NCBI GenBank assembly: GCA_022452035.1
Contig: JAKURV010000008.1
Coordinates: 18,409-82,408 of the forward strand
Direction: 5' to 3'
Source of the DNA: Acidimicrobiales bacterium
Lineage (GTDB): Bacteria > Actinomycetota > Acidimicrobiia > Acidimicrobiales > MedAcidi-G1
Length of the DNA stretch: 64,000 nucleotides
Part shown: positions 8,048-17,037 of the stretch, one piece after another
How the letters are laid out: each line of letters begins with the position of its first letter
Numbering within the stretch: position 1 is the stretch's first letter
Translations under genes and position numbers: made by a program
Notes under the pieces: generated by a model
Told to the model about the DNA's origin: nothing
Databases searched by the model: none
What the model saw: the letters and a program-made list of their open reading frames with translations, nothing else

Positions 8048-10012
8048 TCAGGCGCCGCCGCCCTCCACGGCCAGGGGTGGAAGGTCGTCGGCGGGTTTGA
8101 ACCCGAAGCTGTCGGCGAAGAAGGCCAGCTCGGCCTCTACGGCCCGAATCACGTTGGCCGCCTTCCGGAACCCGTGGCCCTCGTCCGGGAACTCGATGAG
8201 GGCGTACGGCACGCCTCGGTCGCGCAGAGCGTCGGCCATGGCGTGGGCCTGGGCGGGCGGCACCACGGCGTCCTCCGAGCCCTGGAGCAGCAGGAGGGGC
8301 GTGGACAGGCGATCCACGTGGTGAATGGGCGACCGCTCCCGGTAGACGGCTTCGTCCTCAGGCCAGCGGCCAACCAGGCGGTCCAGGTAGCGGGCCTCGA
8401 ACTTGTGCGTGTCGGCGGCTAGGGCGGCCAGGTCGCCAATCCCGTACCGGCTGGCCCCGGCGGTGAACACGTCGTGGAAGGTCAGGGCGGCCAGCACGGT
8501 GAAGCCGCCGGCGCTGCCGCCCCGGATGGCCAGGCGGTCCGGGTCGACCCGGTCAGCGTCGGCCAGGTGGCGGGCCACGGCCACACAGTCCTCGACGTCC
8601 AGGATCCCCCATCCGGCATGCAGACGGTGCCGGTACTCCCGTCCGTAGCCGGTAGAACCCCGGTAGTCGACGTCGGCCACCGCAAATCCCCGGCTGGTCC
8701 AGTAGGTCACGGCCAGCTGCAGTTGGGTGCGCACCGAGCCGGTAGGGCCGCCGTGGACCAGCACCAGCAGCGGGGGGCGTTCGCCGGCTGGGCCCTCATG
8801 GTCGGGGCTGGTGGGCGGGTGGATGATGGCGTGGGCTACTTCGCCCCCCGTCGTCGGGAAGGTCACCGGTTCGGGGCGGGAAAACCAGGTGGGGTCCAGG
8901 CCCAGGTCGCGGGGTGCCCGCAGGGTGCGGACCCCGGATGGGTCGACTGCCACCACGGCCGGCTCGGTGGTCCACCCGGCAGCCACGGCGATGATCCCGT
9001 CCCCGTGGGCGGCCAGCGACCCTAGTGAGGTGGCCGGCCCGTCTCCCGACGGGACTGACACCTCGTCAACGGTGCCGTCGGGTCTCCGCACGGCTAGGCG
9101 ATCGACGCCGCCCTCCCTGCGGACGAACCACAGGTCTCCGCCGACGAAGGCGTACCGGGACAGGCCGAACACCCACTGGGGGGTGGCCACCTCGGCCTCG
9201 CCGCCGGTCAGGGCCTCCAGGTCGCCGGTGTCGGGGTCCACCCGGTGCACGTGCCACCAGTCTCCCCGGTCGGTGACCACGTGCAACATCCCGTCAGACC
9301 GCCACTCGGGCTGGAAGAACGACTCGCCCCCGGCGGCTACGCACCGTGCATTGGACAAGGTGCACCCCTCGGTGTCGGCAACCAGGTCGGCCACCCACAG
9401 TTCGGTGTCGTCCCACGGCAGGTTGGGGTGGTTCCACCGAACCCAGGCCAGGCGGGTTCCGTCCGGGGAGACCCGGGGCCAGGCCACGAAGTCAGCGCCG
9501 GTGGCGAGCACGTCGACCCGCATCGACCCGTCGGTGGCTACGGCTACCAACTCGTTGGCCGGCTCGCCACCTGCCTGGTCGACTGGGTGGGCTTCGCGAA
9601 CACACACGTACCAGCAACCGTCCGGTGTGGTCCGGCCGTCGGCGTAACGCAGGGCCCTGGGGGCGTCGGGCTCGGGGGTCAGTAGCACGGGACCACTGTC
9701 CGGCGTCCGGCGCACCAGCCGCTCGTGGGACCGGTCGGAATGAATGAGGACGCCGTTGGCCACCCACCAGGCCCCTCCGCCGTACTCGTGGACACCGGTC
9801 CGCACGTCGACGCCCGGCGGGACCATGTCGGCCACTGTGCCGTCGGGCGAACGCCGGACCACCACGGTCCGCCCACCCTCCTCGGGCCGGCCCTCGGCCC
9901 ACCAAACATCCCGACCGTCGACCACCACCTCGGCTAGGCCGACCGCGCCGGCCACCAGGGACCCGGCGGTGATGGGCGACGCCCAGCTTCCGTAAGGCAG
10001 GACCCGGACCAT
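8048..10012 (-). CDS. S9 family prolyl oligopeptidase/acylaminoacyl-peptidase
   Basis: A 654-residue serine peptidase with an N-terminal beta-propeller (about residues 1-380) and a C-terminal alpha/beta-hydrolase domain. The catalytic serine is in GGSAGGFTVLAA, the aspartate in GSEDAVVPPAQ and the histidine in FPDEGHGFR. LVHGGPTGSVRTQLQL forms the oxyanion region. No signal peptide is seen, so it probably acts in the cytoplasm on short peptides. It begins 8 bp after the aminotransferase gene and is likely cotranscribed with it. The precise peptide specificity cannot be read from the sequence. Confidence 0.9.
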   Translation of the reverse strand: MVRVLPYGSWASPITAGSLVAGAVGLAEVVVDGRDVWWAEGRPEEGGRTVVVRRSPDGTVADMVPPGVDVRTGVHEYGGGAWWVANGVLIHSDRSHERLVRRTPDSGPVLLTPEPDAPRALRYADGRTTPDGCWYVCVREAHPVDQAGGEPANELVAVATDGSMRVDVLATGADFVAWPRVSPDGTRLAWVRWNHPNLPWDDTELWVADLVADTEGCTLSNARCVAAGGESFFQPEWRSDGMLHVVTDRGDWWHVHRVDPDTGDLEALTGGEAEVATPQWVFGLSRYAFVGGDLWFVRREGGVDRLAVRRPDGTVDEVSVPSGDGPATSLGSLAAHGDGIIAVAAGWTTEPAVVAVDPSGVRTLRAPRDLGLDPTWFSRPEPVTFPTTGGEVAHAIIHPPTSPDHEGPAGERPPLLVLVHGGPTGSVRTQLQLAVTYWTSRGFAVADVDYRGSTGYGREYRHRLHAGWGILDVEDCVAVARHLADADRVDPDRLAIRGGSAGGFTVLAALTFHDVFTAGASRYGIGDLAALAADTHKFEARYLDRLVGRWPEDEAVYRERSPIHHVDRLSTPLLLLQGSEDAVVPPAQAHAMADALRDRGVPYALIEFPDEGHGFRKAANVIRAVEAELAFFADSFGFKPADDLPPLAVEGGGA

Positions 10013-10020
10013 GGTCCCGG

Positions 10021-11220
10021 TCAGGAGGTGAGCAGGTCACCCATGCGGGTGAGACCTTCGCCCAAGTCGTCGTCGCCCAGGGCGAACGACAGCCGGGCGT
10101 AGCCGGGGGCGCCAAAGGCCTCGCCGGGCACGATGGCTACCTTGGCCTCCTCCAGGATGATGGTCGCCAGCTCCGAGGTGGTGGTGGCCACCCGGCCACC
10201 GATCTTCCGCCCCAGGAAGGCCGTCAGGTCGGGAAAGGCGTAGAAGGCGCCCTGCGGGGTGAGTAGGTCCACACCGTCGATGGCCCGCAGCAGTTCGACC
10301 ATCCGTCGGCGCCGGCGGTCGAACGAGGCCCGCATCTCCTCGACGGCGGTCAGATCTCCGGTAACGGCGGCCAGGGCGGCCCGCTGGGACACGTTGGCCA
10401 CGTTGCTCGTGCCGTGCGACTGCAGGTTGCTGGCCGCCCGGATGAGGTCGGTTGGCCCGATCATCCACCCCACCCTCCAGCCGGTCATGGCGTATGTCTT
10501 GGCCACACCGTTGACGGCCACGAAGTGGTCGGCCAGCTCCGGGACCAGGGCTCGCATCGAGTGGTGGACGTGGTTGTCGTAGATCAGGTGCTCGTAGATT
10601 TCGTCGGCGATGACCCAAATGTCGTGTTCCACGGCCCACCGGCCGATGGCCTCCATCTCGTCGGCGGGGTAGACGGCACCGGTCGGGTTGGAGGGTGAGA
10701 CGAACATCAGGGCTTTGGTAGCCGGAGTGCGGGCTGCTTCCAACTGGTCGACGGTGACCCGGAAGCCGGACGCCGTGTCGGTGGACAGGGGCACCGCCGT
10801 ACCCCCAGCCAGGGCGATGGACTCCGGGTAGGTGGTCCAGTACGGGGCCGGGAGCAGCACCTCGTCGCCGGGGTTCAGCAGGGTGGCGCACGTGTTGTAG
10901 ACGGCGTGCTTGCCGCCGTTGGTGACCAGCACCTCGGCCAGCTCGGGTCGCCAACCCGAGTCGCGTTCCGTCTTGTCGACCAGGGCCTCGCGGAGGTCGA
11001 GCAGGCCACTGGCCGGCGTGTACTTGTGGTTGGCCGGGTCCAGGCAGGCGGCGACCGCAGCCTCCACGATGTGGGTTGGGGTGGCGAAGTCCGGTTCGCC
11101 AGCGCCGAAGCCGATGACCGGCTCACCGGCCGCTTTCAGAGCCTTGGCCTTGGCGTCGACGGCCATGGTGGCCGACTCGGCGATGGCGCTGATGCGTCGG
11201 GACAGGCGTTCGGTGGACAT
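10021..11220 (-). CDS. aspC: Class I pyridoxal-phosphate aminotransferase, aspartate aminotransferase type
   Basis: 399 residues from the start [18 protein letters not shown]. Fold-type I PLP enzyme of the bacterial AspC/PatA group, likely transferring amino groups between aspartate and 2-oxoglutarate. The PLP lysine lies in [16 protein letters not shown], the cofactor Asp/Tyr in [13 protein letters not shown], and the substrate Arg in ARLSFALG. An in-frame ATG 15 codons further upstream exists but adds residues unlike the family. It leads the S9 peptidase gene. Related enzymes also accept prephenate, so aspartate is the best but not the only candidate. Confidence 0.9.
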   Translation of the reverse strand: MSTERLSRRISAIAESATMAVDAKAKALKAAGEPVIGFGAGEPDFATPTHIVEAAVAACLDPANHKYTPASGLLDLREALVDKTERDSGWRPELAEVLVTNGGKHAVYNTCATLLNPGDEVLLPAPYWTTYPESIALAGGTAVPLSTDTASGFRVTVDQLEAARTPATKALMFVSPSNPTGAVYPADEMEAIGRWAVEHDIWVIADEIYEHLIYDNHVHHSMRALVPELADHFVAVNGVAKTYAMTGWRVGWMIGPTDLIRAASNLQSHGTSNVANVSQRAALAAVTGDLTAVEEMRASFDRRRRRMVELLRAIDGVDLLTPQGAFYAFPDLTAFLGRKIGGRVATTTSELATIILEEAKVAIVPGEAFGAPGYARLSFALGDDDLGEGLTRMGDLLTS

Positions 11221-11386
11221 GGGACTCCAGTCGGGGAACTCGGAAGATCCCCAGAAGCCTGCCACCGTCGCGGCCGATCGGCGACCGGATTAGGCGGTGT
11301 GGCCGTTGGGGCCGGCCCGGGCCCGGTCGTGGGGTGATGGTCACCCGGGGTGCCCGACGGGTCGACGAGGCGGCTCCGCGGTGGGT

Positions 11387-11800
11387 TCAGTCGCAGGCGG
11401 TGAAATAGGGCGCCAGGTAGGCCCGAGCCAGGTCGCCGTGGGCCTGGTGGGACAGCCCCTGGAAAGCGGTGCAGGCCAGGTCGGTCAACTCGGCGTCCCC
11501 GCAGCCCAGGTCGGCGGCCCGAGCGGCGAAGACGTCACGACGCAGCACGGGGTTCAGGTCGGCGAACGGCTGGCTGGGATGGTCGGTCTCCAGGTCGGCC
11601 AACGTCCGGTTGGCCAGCCTGTCTAGGACTTCCTCTGCGGTGGCCCGACCGGCGTCCACCAGTTCGGCACACGTTGTGGCGCGGACCGGGTCGGTGACCG
11701 GCTCCGACCCGCACGCCGGACCCGCCCCTGCGACCAGCACAAGGGCACAGGCCGATGTCCGCCACCACCCGAGCCGGTTTGCCGGGTCGCCGACGATCAC
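11387..11800 (-). CDS. Hypothetical lipoprotein
   Basis: 137 residues with a GTG start. Residues 1-30 look like a lipoprotein signal (ACALVLVAGAGPACG), followed by a small helical domain with four further cysteines (TTCAEL, LGCGD, LACTAF, FTACD) that could make disulfides outside the cell. TACGGT ends 7 nt before the GTG, so a leaderless mRNA is likely. No family is recognised. The 166 bp downstream, before the aminotransferase gene, hold only that gene's likely promoter. Confidence 0.65.
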   Translation of the reverse strand: MIVGDPANRLGWWRTSACALVLVAGAGPACGSEPVTDPVRATTCAELVDAGRATAEEVLDRLANRTLADLETDHPSQPFADLNPVLRRDVFAARAADLGCGDAELTDLACTAFQGLSHQAHGDLARAYLAPYFTACD

Positions 11801-11837
11801 GGCGACGACCGTACCGCCGGGAACCCTGGGAGCCCGG

Positions 11838-12545
11838 TCAGGCGGTGACCACGAGGGCCACCACCCCGAAGTGGGCGGCCACCGCCGTGGTGACCAGTGT
11901 GTGCCAGACCTCGTGGTAGCCGAACACCTCCGGGTACGGGTCCGGCCACCGGGCGCCGAGCATCAGGGCGCCGCCGCTGTATAGGAGCCCCTCCACCACC
12001 ACCAGCAGGATGGCCAGCGGTTCGAGGCCGCGGAACAGGTCCGGCGCAACCACGATCGGCACCCAGCCCAGGGCCAGGAACAGGGAGTTCATCAGCCCCT
12101 TCGGAGGGTGGAAGGGCAACAGACGCAGGCCCACCCCGATGGCCGCCCCGATCCACACCGCCCACAGGAGCAGGGTGGCCGACCGACCCTCCAGGACACT
12201 CACCCCAATCGGGGTGGCGCTGGCCGCGATCAGCACGAAGATGGCCGCGTGGTCGAAGCGGAAGAGCCCCTCCCAGACCGGGATCGGCCACCGCCGCAGG
12301 TGAACCAGGCTGCTAGCCACGAACATGAGGAGGGCGCCAGCCACGAAGACCGCGGCCCCTACCCGGTCGCGACCCGCCGGGGCCGTCGACACCAGCCAAC
12401 CACCAGCCACCACAGTGGCCGGGACGGCGACCCGGTGCATCACGCCGCGCCAGCGGGGTCGCGGCAGCACCAGAGAACGTTGGACGGAGGGAGAGACGCC
12501 CCCGAGGTCCGGCCTCGGGTCAGAAGGTGGCTCGACCCGGCTCAC
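11838..12545 (-). CDS. Hemolysin III family (PAQR-like) membrane protein
   Basis: 235 residues with about seven membrane spans. The PAQR/YqfA signatures are visible: SSLVHL early, FRFDHAAIFVLIAAS in the middle, and YHEVWHTLVTTAVAAHF at the C-terminus, carrying the Ser/His/Asp/His residues that bind metal in this superfamily. The GTG start follows TAAGTT by 7 nt (leaderless pattern). The name is historical; haemolytic activity is not implied. The role is probably membrane-lipid related, but unproven. Confidence 0.85.
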   Translation of the reverse strand: MSRVEPPSDPRPDLGGVSPSVQRSLVLPRPRWRGVMHRVAVPATVVAGGWLVSTAPAGRDRVGAAVFVAGALLMFVASSLVHLRRWPIPVWEGLFRFDHAAIFVLIAASATPIGVSVLEGRSATLLLWAVWIGAAIGVGLRLLPFHPPKGLMNSLFLALGWVPIVVAPDLFRGLEPLAILLVVVEGLLYSGGALMLGARWPDPYPEVFGYHEVWHTLVTTAVAAHFGVVALVVTA

Positions 12546-12576
12546 CCTGTCGAACTTAGACGGCGACTCCAGGGGC

Positions 12577-12873
12577 TCAGGTGACCAGCCGGACCACCGC
12601 GGTACCCGCCATGGCCACCAGGACCACCGCCACGAAGGGGGCCCGCCGCCACACGGCGATGGTGGCCAGGCCTACCCCGGCCACACGGGCGTCGATCACG
12701 AGGGCTGGCCCGTCAGCCACAGTCATCAGCACGATGATGGCCGAGAAGAGGGCAGGGGGCAGGAGCACGGTCACCGGTTCGAGGGCTGCTGCAAAGCGGG
12801 TGCCGGCCACCAGGCCGAGCAGCTTGAACGCGTAGGCGCCCCCGGAGATGACCAGTACAGCCGTCCAGCTCAC
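12577..12873 (-). CDS. azlD: Branched-chain amino-acid exporter small subunit (AzlD)
   Basis: 98 residues, four hydrophobic segments (WTAVLVISGGAYAFKLLGLV, LLPPALFSAIIVLMTVA, VGLATIAVW, FVAVVLVAMAGTAVV). It is the small partner of AzlC in a LIV-E type export pair. The GTG start overlaps the azlC stop (GTGA), which defines the start and implies stoichiometric translation. In a window rich in branched-chain amino-acid synthesis genes it probably bleeds off excess leucine, isoleucine or valine. Confidence 0.85.
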   Translation of the reverse strand: MSWTAVLVISGGAYAFKLLGLVAGTRFAAALEPVTVLLPPALFSAIIVLMTVADGPALVIDARVAGVGLATIAVWRRAPFVAVVLVAMAGTAVVRLVT

Positions 12874-13571
12874 GTCCCGTCTTCCCCGCCCGGTCCCGCC
12901 AGCCGGCTCCGTCGGATCCATAGCCCAGGCAACACGGCCAGGGCGGCCAGCAGCATGGGAACCCCAGCCGCAGTGGTCGGCACGGCCACCACCGCGATGG
13001 CCCCACCCCCCAGGGCAGCGGTCCACCCGGGCCGGGTTCGGACGTGGGGCACCAGCAGGGCCACGAATGCGGCCGGGAAGGCGGCGTCCAGCCCCAAGAC
13101 GCCCGGGTCGTCGAACGTCCCGCCGAGGGCCACCCCGAGCAGTGTGCCGACGTTCCAGAAGGCGAACAGCCACAGGCCAGTGAACCAGAAGGCGTCCCGG
13201 GATCGTTCGGCGTCCGGTTGGACGCTGGCCACCGCCGTCGTCTCGTCGATCACGAAGTGGGCGGCCAGGGCCCGCCGCAGTGGCCCGTCTCGCAGTGACG
13301 GGGAGAGCACCGGTCCGTAGAGGGCATTGCGGGCCCCGACCAGCAGGGCGCTGCCTACGGCGGCCACCGTCGTCCCGCCGCCGGCCACTACCGACACGGC
13401 CGCGAACTGGGAGGCCCCGGTGAAGGTCAGTACCGAGAGCGCTGAGGCCTTCCCTAGTCCCAGGCCGGTGCTGTCAGCGAACACCCCGAAGGTGACGCCG
13501 ATCAGGAAGCAGGCCGCAGCCAGTAGAAAGCCGTCGCGTCGGTGCGGCGGCATCCGCCGGGGGTTCAGCAC
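12870..13571 (-). CDS. azlC: Branched-chain amino-acid exporter large subunit (AzlC)
   Basis: 233 residues with about seven spans. The AzlC signature FTGASQFAAVSVVAGGG is near residue 50, followed by LLVGARNALYG and AHFVIDETTAV. With AzlD it forms a proton-driven exporter of branched-chain amino acids in characterised homologues. The GTG start overlaps the upstream phosphatase stop by 7 bp; the ATG at codon 7 is an alternative. It belongs to a compact run thioesterase-phosphatase-azlC-azlD. Confidence 0.88.
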   Translation of the reverse strand: MLNPRRMPPHRRDGFLLAAACFLIGVTFGVFADSTGLGLGKASALSVLTFTGASQFAAVSVVAGGGTTVAAVGSALLVGARNALYGPVLSPSLRDGPLRRALAAHFVIDETTAVASVQPDAERSRDAFWFTGLWLFAFWNVGTLLGVALGGTFDDPGVLGLDAAFPAAFVALLVPHVRTRPGWTAALGGGAIAVVAVPTTAAGVPMLLAALAVLPGLWIRRSRLAGPGGEDGT

Positions 13572-14083
13572 GGCGGCCCCAGGCGATCGACTAGCCGGTC
13601 GATCAGGGTGGTCAGAGTGGCCGCGCAGGCGTCGAACTCCCCCTGGTCACCGGATGCCGGGTCCACGACCTCCTCCCACTCTTCGACCTCGACGGTGGCC
13701 AGAGCCATCGACGCCAGCCGTTCGGACAATGGACCGTCGGTCGGCAGGTGGCGGGCCAGGCGGGGCAGGGTGGCTGTGCGGCCGGCTACTTCCGGGAAGT
13801 GCCGTCGAACCCACGCCACCTGGCTGGGTTCCATGGCCACAACGAGGGTGGCCGAGGCGTCGTCCGGTCCGAACTGGCGGCTCCGGTGGTCGGGGTCGGA
13901 CAGCCCGTGGTCGGCCAGCGCCTGGCGGGTCCGCTGGCTCATGGGCAGGCCCTCCAGGACCAGCGTGCCGGCACCCACCGCCCGGTAGCCAGGTGCACGG
14001 GCAGCGAACATGGCCCGAGCCATCACCGAGCGGGCAGCGTTGCCGGTGCACAGGAAGCAGATGGTGGGCCGGTCGGCGGTCAC
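13565..14083 (-). CDS. Low-molecular-weight protein tyrosine phosphatase-like protein
   Basis: 172 residues. The P-loop CTGNAARS near the N-terminus is the LMW-PTP/arsenate-reductase C(x)5RS signature with nucleophile Cys12. The acid loop VDPASG (near residue 137) supplies the general-acid Asp-Pro pair, which favours a phosphatase over arsenate reductase. It lies between a thioesterase and azlCD with 4-7 bp overlaps, so one polycistronic message is likely. The substrate is unknown. Confidence 0.85.
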   Translation of the reverse strand: MTADRPTICFLCTGNAARSVMARAMFAARAPGYRAVGAGTLVLEGLPMSQRTRQALADHGLSDPDHRSRQFGPDDASATLVVAMEPSQVAWVRRHFPEVAGRTATLPRLARHLPTDGPLSERLASMALATVEVEEWEEVVDPASGDQGEFDACAATLTTLIDRLVDRLGPPC

Positions 14084-14775
14084 CCGTCGCCCTCCGTGGT
14101 CCCACCGGCGGCCTCCTGGGAACGCCGGGGGATGGACACGAAGAGCGCTTCGGCCTCGGCTGTGACGTCCTGGCCTCCGTCGGCCCTAGGGGCCAGGCAG
14201 CGGGCCCGAGCCACCAAGCGGCGACCGGAGTGACGGACCACCCGGGCCTCGAACCGCAGGTCGACGTCCAACGGGGTGGGCTGCCGGTATCGGATGGACA
14301 GGCGCCCGGTGACCACCGGTCCGGCGTCAACCAGGCTGGGAACCCCGCTCAGGACGTCGTCGAACAGTCCGGCCACGTAGCCGCCGTGGACCCGGGCTGG
14401 GGGACCCTCTCGGGACCGGTCTAGGAGGACCTCGCCGATGATCACCGGCTGGCCGTCGTCGTCGGTACCGGTGGTCACCCGCAGCGGTGGGGCCAGCGGG
14501 TTCCGGTCCCCCCGGAAGAGGCTGTGGTCGCCGGCTTCCTCTCGCAGGCGAACCGCGAGGTCGTCGTCGATCTCGTCGACGGGAACCTCGTACCACCGGC
14601 GGCGGTCGGGGGCCTCCAAGGCCCGACGGGCCGCCGCGACGTATTCGCGGGCCGCCTCTAGCGCCCCGGGGTCTGCTGCCGACCGGTTCACGGCGGCGAT
14701 CAGGGACCGGACCTCGTCGGCCAGGTCCCACCCGGCACGGCGAGACGTCGCGCCGTCGGCGGGGAGGTCATCCAT
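14080..14775 (-). CDS. Hotdog-fold thioesterase (PaaI-like)
   Basis: 231 residues. The C-terminal two thirds form a hotdog domain: PARVHGGYVAGLFDDVLSG (near residues 124-142) carries the HGG motif and active-site Asp typical of PaaI-type acyl-CoA thioesterases, followed by the core strand LSIRYRQPTPLDVDLRFEARVV. The N-terminal 90 residues are helical and less conserved. The substrate is probably an acyl-CoA, given the acyl-CoA dehydrogenase and ipd genes immediately upstream. The stop overlaps the phosphatase start (GTGA). Confidence 0.82.
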   Translation of the reverse strand: MDDLPADGATSRRAGWDLADEVRSLIAAVNRSAADPGALEAAREYVAAARRALEAPDRRRWYEVPVDEIDDDLAVRLREEAGDHSLFRGDRNPLAPPLRVTTGTDDDGQPVIIGEVLLDRSREGPPARVHGGYVAGLFDDVLSGVPSLVDAGPVVTGRLSIRYRQPTPLDVDLRFEARVVRHSGRRLVARARCLAPRADGGQDVTAEAEALFVSIPRRSQEAAGGTTEGDG

Positions 14776-14827
14776 GGGGCTGCAGTCTGGCGGCTAGGGG
14801 AACGTGCGGCGCAGCCGGATGACCAGG

Positions 14828-15871
14828 TCAGGCGGAAAGGCCCAGTCGGGTGGCAATCCGACGGCGGTGCCAGCGTGCGTCGCCCCACGAGGCGGCCAGC
14901 ACCCAGCCTCGCTTCAGCCACAGTTGGAGGTCGTACTCGATGGTGTAGCCGATGGCGCCGTGGCACTGGAGGGCTGACCGGCAGGCCCGGTCTACGGCGT
15001 CGGAGGCGGCAGCCTTGGCCATCGACGCGTCGACGGCCACCGACCCGCTCTCCTCCGGGCTCTCCCCCGCGGCCAGCGACCAGGCGGCCAGGTGGACGAG
15101 GGGCCGGGCGAACTCCAGGGCGATGGCCACTTCGGCGCAGTGGTGTTTGACGGCCTGGTTGGCCCCCACTGGCCTGCCGAACTGCTCCCGGTCGGCCACG
15201 TAGGCCACGGTCAGGTCTAGGAGTCGCTGGGCCACGCCGACGGCTTGGGCGGCGGCCGCCCAGGCGCCGCGGTCCACGCAACGGTCGACGACTGCCGAAT
15301 CGTCGGACAGCAGCGTGTCGGGTGCCGGCGTCCAGTCCACGCTGGCCAGGCGGCGGGAACGGTCCACGCTCTCCTGTTCGACGCAGGCCAGCCGGTCGGC
15401 GGGTACGGCGTGGAGTGCACCGTCGGCGGCCAACAGGATCAGGTCGGCCTGTGCGGCAGCCGGGACAAGATCGTCGACAGGCGAGGCAACGGTCACGACC
15501 GCGTTGCCGGTGGCCGCCCGTCCAAGCCACTCCCCGACCAGCTTGTCTGAACCGTGGTCGCGGAGGAGGGGAACGGCAACCGCTGCGTGCTCGGCCACCG
15601 GCTCTGGACAGGCGGCACGGCCCAGTTCTTCCAGCAGGAGGACCAGGTCGACCTCATCCATGCCCAGCCCGTCGCACGACCCGGGAGCTGTGAGGCCCAG
15701 TACGCCGGTCGCCGCCAACGTGTCCCACAGGCCGTCGACCCAACCGGCAGGGTCGTCCCAGGAGGCCCGCACGGCTTCTGGCGGGCAGGTGCCGTCCAGG
15801 ATGTCGCGGAGGGTCTCAGCGAACAGGCGCTGGTCGTCGGAGAAGGTGGCGTCCATGGTCGGGTCGGTCAC
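14828..15871 (-). CDS. Acyl-CoA dehydrogenase, small partner subunit
   Basis: About 347 residues. It keeps REQFGRPVGANQAVKHHCAE and QCHGAIGYTIEYDLQLWLKRG but has a short, weakly conserved N-terminal half and no clear catalytic base. This is typical of the inactive or FAD-contributing half of the alpha2-beta2 acyl-CoA dehydrogenases of actinobacterial steroid catabolism. A GTG overlapping the upstream stop (GTGA) is chosen as start; the ATG five codons later (MDATFSDDQRLF) is equally possible. It follows the other acyl-CoA dehydrogenase in the operon, so a heterotetramer is likely. Confidence 0.85.
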   Translation of the reverse strand: MTDPTMDATFSDDQRLFAETLRDILDGTCPPEAVRASWDDPAGWVDGLWDTLAATGVLGLTAPGSCDGLGMDEVDLVLLLEELGRAACPEPVAEHAAVAVPLLRDHGSDKLVGEWLGRAATGNAVVTVASPVDDLVPAAAQADLILLAADGALHAVPADRLACVEQESVDRSRRLASVDWTPAPDTLLSDDSAVVDRCVDRGAWAAAAQAVGVAQRLLDLTVAYVADREQFGRPVGANQAVKHHCAEVAIALEFARPLVHLAAWSLAAGESPEESGSVAVDASMAKAAASDAVDRACRSALQCHGAIGYTIEYDLQLWLKRGWVLAASWGDARWHRRRIATRLGLSA

Positions 15872-17034
15872 TTCCGGGGCAGGCCGAGGACTCGCTCGGC
15901 GATGATGTTGCGCTGGATCTCGTTGGTGCCGGCGTAGATCGGGCCGGACAGGGCGAACAGGTAGCCCGACATCCACGAACCACCGTCCACGGCGGCTGGG
16001 GCGCCGGCCACTAGTTCGGCCCGGTCGCCGAGCAGTCGCAGTGCCGTGGCGTGGAGTTCCACGTCCAGTTCCGACCAGAACACCTTCATCATTGAGGAGG
16101 CTGATCCCAGGTCGCCGCCGCTGGCCAGCCGGGCCGCCGTGGCGTAGGTATGCCATCGGTAGGCTCGGGCCCCGACCCAGGCCCGGACCACCTCGTCAAC
16201 CAGGTCGGAGTCGGTCGAGCCATCCCCTACTAGTTCCCGGTAGAGGTCGGCTAGACGGTCGGCAGCAGCCAGGAAGCGTCCGGGGGCCCGCAGGTTCAGG
16301 CCCCGTTCGCTAGACGTGGTGGCCATGGCCACGTTCCAGCCCTGGCCCTCGTCGCCCAGCAGGTTGGACTCGTGCACCCGGCACTGATCGAAGAACAGCT
16401 CGGCGAACGCCGGCTCGCCGTCCAGCCGGCCCACCGGGCGGCGGTCCAAGCCCTCGGAGTCCGCCGGAACCAGCAGGTATGACAGGCCGCGGTGGCGCTC
16501 GGCCGACTGGTCGGTCCGCACGATGCAGAACAGCCAGTCGGCCCAGGCCCCCCGAGAACACCAGGTCTTTTGGCCGTCCAGGACGAACCACTCGCCGTCG
16601 CGGATGCCCCTGGTAGCGATGGCCGCCAGGTCGCTGCCGGCGTTGGGCTCCGACCACCCCTGGGCCCAGATCTCTTCTCCGGAGGCCATGCGGGGCAGGA
16701 AGCGGTCCTTCTGGGCTTCGGTGCCGAAGGCAAACAGGGTTGGGCCGAGCAGCGAGATGCCGTTGTTGTTGACCCGGCCTGGGGCTCCCGACCGGTAGTA
16801 CTCCTCCTCGAAGATCAGCCACTCCACCAGGCCGACGTCGCGGCCGCCGTAGGCCTCGGGCCAGGACACCACCGACCACCGGGCCTCGTGCAGTTCCCGT
16901 TCCCACTGGCGGTGCCGTTCGAAGCCCTCCGGCGTGTCCATCGGGGGGAGCGGCTCGGCCGGGAGGTTGTCGGCTAGCCACCCACGGACCTCATCGCGGA
17001 AGGCCTCCTGGGATGGGCTGAATCGGAGGTCCAC
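15868..17034 (-). CDS. Acyl-CoA dehydrogenase, large subunit (steroid-type FadE)
   Basis: 388 residues, full acyl-CoA dehydrogenase fold: helical N-terminus, middle beta domain (EIWAQGWSEPNAGSDLAAIATRG at 121-143), C-terminal helices ending GPIYAGTNEIQRNIIAERVLG. The usual C-terminal catalytic glutamate (YEGT) is replaced by YAGT, but Glu243 in SSERGLN sits where the base lies in isovaleryl-type and steroid-type heteromeric enzymes. It is probably active with the adjacent small subunit, introducing a double bond into a steroid-derived acyl-CoA. It starts a few bases after ipdC in the ipdA-ipdB-ipdC-fadE-fadE operon. Confidence 0.88.
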   Translation of the reverse strand: MDLRFSPSQEAFRDEVRGWLADNLPAEPLPPMDTPEGFERHRQWERELHEARWSVVSWPEAYGGRDVGLVEWLIFEEEYYRSGAPGRVNNNGISLLGPTLFAFGTEAQKDRFLPRMASGEEIWAQGWSEPNAGSDLAAIATRGIRDGEWFVLDGQKTWCSRGAWADWLFCIVRTDQSAERHRGLSYLLVPADSEGLDRRPVGRLDGEPAFAELFFDQCRVHESNLLGDEGQGWNVAMATTSSERGLNLRAPGRFLAAADRLADLYRELVGDGSTDSDLVDEVVRAWVGARAYRWHTYATAARLASGGDLGSASSMMKVFWSELDVELHATALRLLGDRAELVAGAPAAVDGGSWMSGYLFALSGPIYAGTNEIQRNIIAERVLGLPRK

Positions 17035-17037
17035 CGA

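Noticed and set aside
13565..14083. Arsenate reductase
   Set aside because: The CxxxxxRS loop fits both, but the Asp-Pro acid loop points to an LMW phosphatase and no ars genes are nearby.
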